Part shown: positions 20,604 through 29,430 of the stretch, one piece after another
Layout: each line of letters starts with the position of its first letter
How positions within the stretch are numbered: position 1 is the stretch's first letter
NCBI GenBank assembly: GCA_004352715.1
Contig: SCFE01000004.1
Span: forward strand, 1,911,362-1,975,361
Direction of reading: 5' to 3'
Length of the DNA stretch: 64,000 nucleotides
DNA from: Hofstenia miamia
Taxonomy: Eukaryota > Xenacoelomorpha > Acoela
The notes under the pieces: model-generated
What the model was told of the DNA's origin: nothing
Database searches by the model: none
The model's input: only the letters and a program-made list of their open reading frames with translations
Program-made: the position numbers and the translations under genes

Positions 20604-22604
20604 GTAAGATTTCAATTGTATATTAAGTTCTTGTTAATTATATAAAACGTTATTTTCACTATTGATTCAAGAAGAATTTATTTTTGAGTTAATGAAAATG
20701 CTATTTGGAAAAAATTACTTGTAAAAACAAATAAAAGAATATATGGGATAAGGCAAGTGCTAAAACAAATTTAAATTTCTTTTATATCTGCACATTATAT
20801 TGATAATGTCATGTTTAGCAATATTGAATTTTTAAGTGCGTTTGAAATTCAGAATAAATATAATCGTTATTAGTTAAACAAGTAGTATTTTTTATAATAA
20901 ATATTTTTTATAAGTTCTTGACAATGATCAATGCTTAACAGCTCTGAAGTATTCCTTATAAATTATATTCTTAATAATATTTAGAACTCTACAAACAAAT
21001 TTTCATGATTAATATAGCATTTGAATTTAATCACAATGTATGTCATTTCAATTGGGTCCATATTTTCAAAAATAGAAAGTAATATTTTTGAGAAAAATAG
21101 ACATAATTAAAATGAAAATGCATCGTAGTCTATATATCCATTTTTTAAATGCATCGAAACAAAACTATTGAGAAATCTTTTTATTCTAAGGGCTGAATCA
21201 TAGAGTCTAGGATTCCTTAGTAGATAATTTCCGTCTCTTTCTGTAGGAACTAAATGGTGTAGAGGGTGAATTAAATCTTTTGTAATTTTACTCCATAATT
21301 CAATTTTGGACATTTCTTACAATATAAACAAATTATCAAAGACGTAAATATAAGATTTCTACAAGGGGCTATTCATTAAATAATTACTAAGGTCAACACA
21401 AAGTTAAAGCAAGCCTATTTAAACTTCAAAATCAAAGAAAACATTCAATTACAAATTTTCTTTTTGGCTTTGAAGTAATTTGATCGAATTAAGTCCAAAT
21501 AGTTTAAATCATTATTTTTACAATTAGAGAACATTCTGAAGTGCTCAATCCATTGTGTATGTGTGTTTCTTAATCGAAGTTGGTCCTCACAATGGGAACT
21601 AACTAAATTCTACGGGTTAGTGTATTTTACAATGCTATTTTGAAATACAGGAGTAATTTTAAGTGAAAAAAACACCTGCCAAACAAGGACAGAAAGCACC
21701 GGTGTTGCATTATACATTAGCATTTTGTCAACTCAATACGAACAGATTTCTTAGTTGAAAGGTTGCAAAGGTGATGCACATTACAGTCATTTTAAAACAG
21801 ATATCTATACACTTACTAAACTACCTTTTCAACAGTGAAACAGAAAATCACTAATTTATGTGTTTGTACAGTAAATTTCAAAACATTTCTTATATTTCTA
21901 AAGTTTGTATATTACTGCCAAATAACGATTTTTCGGAACAAGGCTTGTCCAGCACCAAACGCCATTTGTATGTAAAAATAATTGATTGAAGAAAGGAGTG
22001 AATAAGCCACGAAGGAGTTCTTTGAAAAACTCAATATTCAAGATAATTTAGGATTATATAAGAATATGGTAGGAAAAGTATTGAAACCAATTATTTAAAA
22101 CATACAAACTTAGCAAACTACGATGAACTCTTTAGATGAAGGCTTCTAATTATATAATCAGATTTTTTTAAGCACTAGAATTTTAAATCAATGCATTAAT
22201 TTAGTTATTTTGAGGCCTCACTTTGTGTGCAGCCTGGAAAAACGAGGGTAATTAATCGGTTAATTATTAGGTAATTTAAAAATACTATGTCAATCAATAA
22301 AACGAAATATATATCGGGTGTTTTTACATAGCGGCCACATAAGAAAGAACAAAGCTAGTAACATGGCTGCGAAAAAAATGTTTACAATCAATATATATAA
22401 TTTGAAGTGGGCTTAAACGTGCTTACGCATAAAAATGTCCTAAATTCTAATTTTGTACTGAACAATATTCTCAGCGTTAGATTTAAACCATTTAAACCTA
22501 TTATTGTTATCAATTTGTCCTATTAGATACTCAGACAACCATGGTGAATTGTTGAGCAAACACCGAAATCTGATGTCACAATTATCATTTCTTTCCACTG
22601 CATG
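20604..22604. other. Putative intron and intergenic DNA
   Basis: AT-rich sequence behind the signal-peptide exon. Apart from the LINE remnant at 21107-21320 nothing is recognisable, and no downstream exon could be assigned. Confidence 0.5.
21107..21320 (-). pseudogene. LINE ORF2 C-terminal remnant
   Basis: A minus-strand frame reads HPLHHLVPTERDGNYLLRNP and continues to RLYDSALRIKRFLNSFV. A stretch of the form HxLHxLxP...LRxxRxY...R.xRFxNSF is the usual extreme C-terminus of Jockey/CR1-type ORF2 proteins. Nothing else of the element is visible here, so it is a short relic. Confidence 0.55.
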
Positions 22605-22924
22605 CAGTGGCGTCATTGAGAAGGTGTGGCTGTACTGAGTCCCAAATTATAAAAAGAATCTAGTGTCAAAAGTAAAAGTAATCAAATTTGTGGCTCTTAA
22701 GTTTGGAATTTGGAGTCTTTTAGAGCCCCAAATTACCAAAATATTGAAATAATTTAAATAGAAGAAGAAATTAAGGCCCAAAATTAGAAAATTTTTAAAA
22801 GGTATTCACACAAACACACCGACGCAGGTTCTTAAATTTTAACACATAAAATTGGGGGGGGGGGAAGGGCTTGAATGCCATTTTGACATATCGTACTAGA
22901 CCCAATTAAACAGTTACACCACTG
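22605..22924. mobile_element. hAT MITE with perfect 8-bp target duplication
   Basis: The 320-bp element begins CAGTGGCGTCATTG and ends, inverted, CAGTGGTGTAACTG. It is flanked on both sides by ACTGCATG (22597-22604 and 22925-22932), a perfect 8-bp target duplication. It contains a run of ten G residues and no coding frame. hAT transposase mobilises such elements in trans; none is visible in this window. Confidence 0.85.
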
Positions 22925-23583
22925 ACTGCATGGGGATTGTGAATATTTGTAGAGAATTTCTCATTTGCGGAAGTGGATGCAGTAACCTTAACATTTCCAG
23001 TATTAATTGAATTCGATTTGGATTCTAGTTATGTAAACAAATTTTTCAGTGCAATTAGAGCGATACATCGTAATAAAATGTTCATCCATTTCAATATTCT
23101 CCTTTACATGAAAATGTGCTCTCAACTCAAGTCTTTTTATCATTCAATGTTGACCTTTAAGAACTAAATGAAAACTCAGGCTGCTATTTGTAACATTGAA
23201 TGCTACTGAGTTTCAGCAAAGAAATTTAAATATTCGATATACCACACCGCTTAAGTAATTGATTAAATATAAAAGATGATATTTTCTCGATTTTCGTATT
23301 CCAAATTCTCCAAAATTTTAAAAATCCCAATTCCACTTGAAGAACTATGGGATTTTATTATCATTTGCAAAAGCTAATGTTGTGACATTTTGTTGAACAT
23401 ATCCTGATAGTTGCCCATATTGGCTTTCCAGACAAAATATTGTTGTAAAAAGATTACAGATATATAATTTTGCATCGGAAATAATAAAGTTTCAGAGATT
23501 AGTTCTATATGCATATTGTTTATTCTCTATGTAACTGATATTCCTAACTTTATTCGTATTAAATGTGTTGAATTTGTCGATGA

Positions 23584-23617
<34 letters not shown>
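22925..23617. other. Non-coding stretch
   Basis: AT-rich DNA ending in a (TA)n tract at 23586-23617. An open frame of 64 codons at 22973-23167 has no recognisable motif. Confidence 0.55.
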
Positions 23618-23623
<6 letters not shown>

Positions 23624-23730
23624 TTTGTTTCTAAGAATAACTGTCGCTTTCTAAGAAATTAAGTTATAATGCTGGCAATCAGACTTTTCGATCAGGCCTC
23701 TAACAAATCGCGCTTCATGCTGCAATTACA
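23618..23730 (+). repeat. Dispersed repeat shared with 3943-4054
   Basis: The second copy of the repeat that follows a (TA)n tract. After 23730 the sequence diverges from the 4-kb copy. Confidence 0.8.
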
Positions 23731-23935
23731 GCCTATGAGAAAAGCTAGGAAGCAAATGCAATCCCCTACATTGGCGATAATTATCAACTGCAAGCGAATT
23801 TTAGTCGCCATGGATGAAACTAGCAATATTAAGCGCCGCAGTAAAAAATTGTGCAGCAGAAAAAATTTGCACAAAGAACACATATGCAATAGGGTTCTGA
23901 GGCACTAGAATATTATTGATCGCAGTCCCACTTAT

Positions 23936-26378
23936 CAGGATTGCCATTGATATTGATTTACATTGATATCAACATATTGATATCAAATCAATTGATTTGA
24001 TTTGATATTGATTTTCAAATCGATTGATTTGAATTGATTTGAGATGATTAAGAAATCTTGAAAATATATACTTCAAAGTTGTAAAATATACCCACTGCGT
24101 TAAATTTTCTTTATCTTACTGGCTTTGATTGCAATAATATTTGTGATCAAATTTTGCAGCAATCAAATCAAGTTGATCAAGTGATTGACTTTAAAATCAG
24201 TTAGATACAGTTTGGGAAAATATATTGGCAATCAAATATGTAAATAGGCTGGGCCGAAATGTAAGGGCCATTTACTAGTGGATTCATTTAAAAGTGATAA
24301 ATATTTTGAGTTCATAAGCATATTTTTTATATTTAATAAGTGGAACTGTGTTTCGAATTCCAAAAAGTTGTTTGAAAAATATAAGTGTGTCAATTTTCAG
24401 ATTTTCGCATTTACTTGAAGTCATATTAGATGGGCCAAATATGAGCTGTAGACTTGAATTTTTAGTGGGATGGTATATTGGACCGGGTTTGGTATGAAAA
24501 CAAAACAAGAACCCATTTACACCTCTGATGCGAATACGAACAGAACCCCAGTCTATCAAATTAGAAATTTCATTAAATTTTTGTCAACGAACTTTAAATT
24601 TTGCACTAATAAACTTGACTATTGAATGTCCTTAAAGATCAATTAAATTAATTCAATTAAAATAAAAATTCTTTGATGAAATTATATTGAAATTTGAATA
24701 TTCATGTTATAATAAGAATAATGGATTCAGGAAAATTATTTTGAAGATTATCCAATACATCTAGCCCAAGAGATTATGACAATGCTTCCACAAGTGAAGA
24801 TAGAATGGTACAATCAACTCCTGAGGGTACTTGCATTAAGATCTTTCTCAGCCAAAATGTCAAATGAATTAGAAATTAAGAATAGTAATTTATACAAAGA
24901 AGTTTTTGAATACAGTGTAATTACTGAATTATTATAAAATTATTATTTTCACTGTTGCAATGGAATGCCAGTGCTAGTATCCCTGAGTTTGTTAATGATT
25001 ATTTCTGAGCAAGTTCATTATCCATTTGTATGTAGCACTGTGTGCGCTGTGTAGTGCAGTTGTGTCTGCAGTTAGTACATGTTTGGTGTTTGGAGTTTTG
25101 ACAGTGCTTTGATAGCCAATAAAATAGTTTGTATTTATATATGTAATTACGAAATCTTTTAAACAGAATTCTTGATTGTGCTATAAACAAGGTCCGATTG
25201 TACTTTAACCAAATATTTTACTATACTTTTATTAAGATTATTAAATTTATTGAAAGATCTTTAAATTTTTTTTGTAAAGTAATTCTATACAAAATTAAAG
25301 ATCTTTAATAAAAACTTTAAGATTCAATGACTGGGGTAAAAAGCGTGATTCGAGTACAACTGCTGTAATCTGGCCGGAGCATGATAGTTCTTAATTAATC
25401 TTTAATTAATTATTTAACAGTTGTCATTTTGTTAAATTTGCATATTTTCTAATTCGATAATAGCAATCATGGGATTCCTAGCGATTTAATATTCGGTAAT
25501 TTACTATTTGATATGTATGTTAAATACTCAAATATGGTGATAATAAGATGTTATACATGTACATGAAACTCCTCAAAGTTCATCATAACAAAACTAGAAA
25601 ATAACTTTAAATTGAAATTGCATTGCTTCTCAAAAACTTTGAGTCAATGCTGCTAAGATGCAATGCTAATTAGGAAAATCTAAAAATTATCCCTGTAGTA
25701 ATACTAGGGCACCATGGGGATTTTTTTAGAAGGTGCAAAGCCAATAAATCTAAATATTCTATTTACGTTTTACTGCCTAAATTATCCTCACACTAAACAA
25801 GATTTGACGTATTTCACCTGAACAGTTTAAAATTCATTACTGCTTTTTAGAAGTATTTCGTTAGTTACCTCACTGTTTTTTAGGTTAGTAATAAATTTGT
25901 CAATTACCTTCTTTGGATGAACACTTGCTGTGTAGATTTTTTAAAAAATGGTTAAAGTAACTTTAGTAACATCCAAAAGTAGTCAAAGTGCAATATTTGA
26001 CAATTTCTTGTTATACGAGTCTAATGATTTTTATTAGGCTTAAGTATTTCAATGTGACTCGGAACATTAATTTCTAACTTGAGTTTGTTACAATGACATT
26101 GACATCTACTATATTTAGGCATTCAATCTTGTCCCTGACCTACAATTCTTGGAAAATTTTGACTAGGCAGATTTTAATGACTAGTGTGTCACTTGCATGT
26201 GATATTTTGTCATTCTTCTTTTTCACAAAAATCCGTTTGCAGGTGTTAATAAAATGTTTTTGATGATTTCTATGGGCGTTGCTAGGAAAGCAGTTTTTAT
26301 CAAAATTTTTAAAATTTAAAAAAATATTTTGTGAAATTTTTCTACTCAGCTCTATTTTCTAAACATAAAATTTTTTAA

Positions 26379-26418
<40 letters not shown>

Positions 26419-26580
26419 ATATATGGACTACATAAAATAGTGAATTTCCTTTAAATATCTAAGGAACTATATTATAGCTAAACAGTGCAGCACTGTTGAT
26501 GGTGATATCAAAGAAATTTCTGTTGATTGATATAAAGAAGTAAGAGTCCGTTGATTTGATTTGATTTGATATCAACCCTG
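23936..26580. mobile_element. hAT-like DNA transposon, 2.65 kb, with 8-bp TSD
   Basis: The left end reads CAGGATTGCCATTGATATTG; the right end, inverted, reads CAGGGTTGATATCAAATC. Both are rich in GATTTGATATCAA motifs. The element is flanked by CCACTTAT at 23928-23935 and 26581-26588, a perfect 8-bp target duplication characteristic of hAT. No hAT transposase is recognisable inside; the short open frames (24284-24559 minus and about 24723-24937 plus) are unidentified, so it is non-autonomous or decayed. The boundary of the large inverted repeat (24309) falls inside this element. Confidence 0.8.
24724..24886. other. 163-bp block unrelated between the two arms
   Basis: Between TAATAATG and AATTTATACAAAGAAG the left arm carries sequence not found in the right arm, which has an equally long but unrelated block at 41656-41818. 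The first 86 bp of the left block equal the contig end at 5083-5168. In the left block the frame is open through to the TAA at about 24937. Confidence 0.85.
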
Positions 26581-28178
26581 CCACTTATGCCCATTGTTTC
26601 GGATAAAATTAGCAAACAATTTTAAGTAATATTATGAAATTCGTGCTCCAGTTTGTTCAGTTACGATCTCAGTCCCTCTGAAATAGTCCCAAGTCTCAAT
26701 TTAATGGGCAAACCAAAATCGATTTCAAATATCTATAAATTAAATTTACGTAAAAATGAAACAAAAAAGTGTCCTTTTAAGTAACAAGACGTGAAGAATA
26801 TTTTTGTCCAAATTTGCTCAGCTCTACAGTATGAAAACGGCTCCCTCCACTTAAACACAAAATATTCTTTTAACTCTGCTTAGATACCTGCTAGTAACTG
26901 CTTTTACATTGTAAACATGTTGAATGCAGTACTTCATATCAAACTAAAGCAGATATAAATTTCTTATGTTGTATTCCAAAAAGATTTTAAAATTTAGTCA
27001 ATTATTAGTTCTTTGAAAATAATGCAACCATCAGCAAAAAAAATAACAATTACAAGTTTCTCTTTATGTGAAGCCTCACGAGGTTCATCAAAAACTCATT
27101 TGGACAGCCTCGCACTTTGTTGATGATGAAGTAAGTTTGATCAGATAATTGCGACCATTACAGCAACCATTTCGTTCCTGTATAGAGAAATGAGTATAAA
27201 TTGCATAGTGCACTGAATACAAACAAACATTAAAAATAGGAGAAAACTCTGAAAGCAACTCACAATTTTATTTTTTTAAATGAGCAGTAAGAGAGCCACG
27301 CAAAAAAACAGGGATGCAACTGCATGGAATTCGCAGATATAAATGATTAGAATTATTTAATTTGAACGTGACATCTCTTCTGAAAAAAATTGCAAAATTA
27401 AAGCAAAATAAAATTTGCGTCTGCCCATGCTCTCTCTCCAAATTTAAAAAAGAAATAAGTAAGAAACATAAATCCTTCTAATGATGTCTATTAAACAAAT
27501 GCAAACACAGTATACAATTCATTAATTGTCATTCTCAATCATATGTGAAAAATGTTATTATAATTTATGGGGAACACAGTTATAAACTGCCAATATATAC
27601 TAAAAAATAAGAGACGACACTGACACAATTTTTACAGATTTGCCGTTGGCCAAGATTCATGAAAAAAGACCTAATCAGGGTTCTTAATTTGAGTACTGTA
27701 TTTTTATATTATATTTTGAACAAATTTAATTTCTCAACAAATGAAATCCAACACTCACATCGTAATATAATCTTAAGAAGGGCCTGGGTACCCAATTTAA
27801 TTTAACAAGATGGGCCTCTCCCTCAACACCCCTCAAGTACACTCCTGGACCTAATGTTTTACTGCATCATAATTGCATGTGTATTACATAGTTGAGGATA
27901 GGTATATTGATTACAATTTTAACTTTGCCTTTAAATCTTGAATAAATCTGAATATCACAGGTTAGCTATATATTTGGAAGTTGTAGTGAGAAAAAACCTT
28001 ACTAAAGCTCTATCAAAAAGATTTGTATAATAGGTTATCTATTTATTTGGACTAATTACAATTGGTAAAAGTTTTCCTTAATGAAGACCCAATTTGAGAT
28101 CCAGAATTGTTCATAGAATTGAGACCAGTTTCATCCAATGCAAGCACTCCGGATATTTGTTAGTATGATGTCATTATT
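26581..28178. other. Upstream intergenic DNA of the cystine-knot gene
   Basis: AT-rich non-coding DNA. A GC-richer patch at 27780-27850 (GGGCCTGGGTACCC and following) may be the edge of another repeat. No gene seen. Confidence 0.55.
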
Positions 28179-28247
28179 CAATTGCTACTGTTTGATATGT
28201 AATTCACCTTTGATACGGAAGTATACGCCTTATTAATCGCTATATAA
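28179..28247 (+). promoter_or_regulatory. Core promoter of the multi-knottin gene (left arm)
   Basis: Two blocks, CAATTGCTACTGTTT (28179-28193) and GATACGGAAGTATACGCCTT (28212-28231), precede a TATATAA box at 28241-28247. An initiator-like TCATTAT follows at 28265. The same blocks, in the same order and spacing, precede the diverged paralog at 59 kb, where TATA lies 39 bp from ATG against 40 bp here. Outside these blocks the two upstream regions differ, so the blocks look functionally conserved. Confidence 0.65.
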
Positions 28248-28280
28248 CTGCTCTTGGATTGCTGCCTCATTATTGTAACA

Positions 28281-29057
28281 ATGTTTCTCCGCTACATCAT
28301 TTTCATCGCATTCATTCTACGAGGATGCTCATCCGAAGAATGCAAAACTGTTTTCCAATCATGTGAATATGGAGACAACTGCTGTAGTCTTGATAATATT
28401 TATAATCAATACTTCTGCAGAGATATGTATGGCAAAAAACAGTGCGTTTCCAATTGCAGGTTAGATGGTGAATCTTGTCGATATTCCTACGATTGTTGTG
28501 GTTTAGGCCGCTGTAATGAAAATAAGACTTGCAATGGTAATGGCCAGTGCAAGGATATTGGTGGTGAGTGTAGCAGATTTTACGACTGTTGTAGCAAATT
28601 CTGTTCTGAAGATGGACTATGTGCGGAGGTGCCAAAGGCTTGTAAAGATTTCGGCGCCAATTGTTCTAGCTCAGATGAATGCTGCACAAATTATTGCAGT
28701 TTTGAAGGAACCTGTGATGAAGAACCAATTTGTAAAGGGAACGGAGCTGATTGCTTCTATGATGAAGCATGCTGTTCCAACCATTGTAGCTTATCCACAT
28801 TTACGTGTGGTGAGGAAAATCAATGCTCCAAAAACTATGATTTTTGCATGAGAGGAAGTGACTGCTGCAGTGGTTTCTGCACGAAGTACTACTTTTGTGA
28901 TGAAAACACCCCATGTGGAGGAATTGGGAAATTTTGCTTTGATGATACCACGTGTTGTGAAGGAACATTTTGCCACCAATCCCAGTGTGCAGCGCCTCCT
29001 CCATCTCCACCACATCCACGACGACATCATGGTAAGCACCGCCGTAAACATCATTAA
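28281..29057 (+). CDS. Secreted protein with seven tandem cystine-knot-like modules (left arm)
   Basis: The 258-residue product is encoded in one uninterrupted exon. ATG 28281 is chosen because it starts the signal peptide (residues 1-18, hydrophobic core YIIFIAFIL) and sits 40 bp from the TATA box; a TTG-started extension to 28254 would lie upstream of the likely transcription start. Seven modules follow at residues 21-55, 59-84, 90-114, 121-145, 151-176, 182-206 and 212-236. Each has six Cys in the order C-x6-C-x5-CC-x3/4-C-x4-6-C; module 1 has longer last loops. This is inhibitor-cystine-knot-like spacing, giving 42 module cysteines. Residues 237-258 form a basic Pro/His tail. Such folds occur in matrix, protease-inhibitor, defence and toxin peptides; I cannot choose between them. 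An identical copy lies in the right arm and a paralog at 58318-59299. Confidence 0.85.
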   Translation: MFLRYIIFIAFILRGCSSEECKTVFQSCEYGDNCCSLDNIYNQYFCRDMYGKKQCVSNCRLDGESCRYSYDCCGLGRCNENKTCNGNGQCKDIGGECSRFYDCCSKFCSEDGLCAEVPKACKDFGANCSSSDECCTNYCSFEGTCDEEPICKGNGADCFYDEACCSNHCSLSTFTCGEENQCSKNYDFCMRGSDCCSGFCTKYYFCDENTPCGGIGKFCFDDTTCCEGTFCHQSQCAAPPPSPPHPRRHHGKHRRKHH

Positions 29058-29259
29058 AGCCCAATTGTGTTACTAGACTACTCTTGCACATGTTGATGTA
29101 TCATTTACTAGATGCAAAATTTGTAACACTCTTTTGTATAATCCATTATGTGATTGAAAAAAAAATTTTATTGCTAAGTGACTATTACATATTATAACAT
29201 TCTGCAAACTGCTGGAACTATTTAACTTCTTCAAAACATTATTAATTTTCCTTCAAAAA

Positions 29260-29261
<2 letters not shown>
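29058..29261 (+). other. 3' flank / UTR of the multi-knottin gene
   Basis: The block from GTTACTAGACTACTCTTGCA through ATGCAAAATTTGTA is conserved downstream of the stop in the 58-kb paralog, consistent with a shared 3' UTR. No clear AATAAA is seen in the first 100 bp. Confidence 0.45.

Positions 29262-29312
<51 letters not shown>
29262..29312. repeat. (TTA)n microsatellite
   Basis: About 17 TTA units. The mirror copy is at 37241-37291, and a shorter degenerate TAA tract sits at the collinear position (58078-58110) of the diverged duplicate. Confidence 0.95.
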
Positions 29313-29430
29313 GCAATTCATTTGCATGTTCCCAACAATTGATAGAGCATGTTGTGAAAGAATCGTGAGTATGGACATAAAAATCATTAACATCAAATTT
29401 TGTTTTTAGATCACTCTTGCACATGTGCTA
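29313..29430 (+). pseudogene. Probable relic of a multi-knottin gene 3' end
   Basis: After the TTA tract, GATAGAGCATGTTGTGAAAG resembles the last module of the intact genes (Asp-x-Ala-Cys-Cys-Glu). It is followed by a stretch resembling the stop-codon region (CATTAACATC) and by CTCTTGCACATGTG, which matches the 3' UTR of the intact gene at about 29080. The frame is broken and most modules are gone. The similarity is short and judged by eye. Confidence 0.4.

Noticed and set aside
25050-25190. Cysteine-containing minus-strand frame (24999-25190, mirror 41352-41543) as a second cystine-knot gene
   Set aside because: Five cysteines in a short stretch but no vicinal CC and no signal peptide; it lies inside the hAT element.
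28254-28280. N-terminal extension of the knottin gene starting at TTG 28254
   Set aside because: The start is not ATG and lies only 7 bp after the TATA box, upstream of the likely transcription start; the paralog supports the ATG 39-40 bp from TATA.
28312-29091. Open frames antisense or out of frame to the multi-knottin gene (for example 28312-28635, 28516-28851, 28801-29091, and their mirrors)
   Set aside because: They are shadows of the repetitive TGY-rich coding sequence; only the signal-peptide frame has regular cysteine spacing and a conserved paralog.
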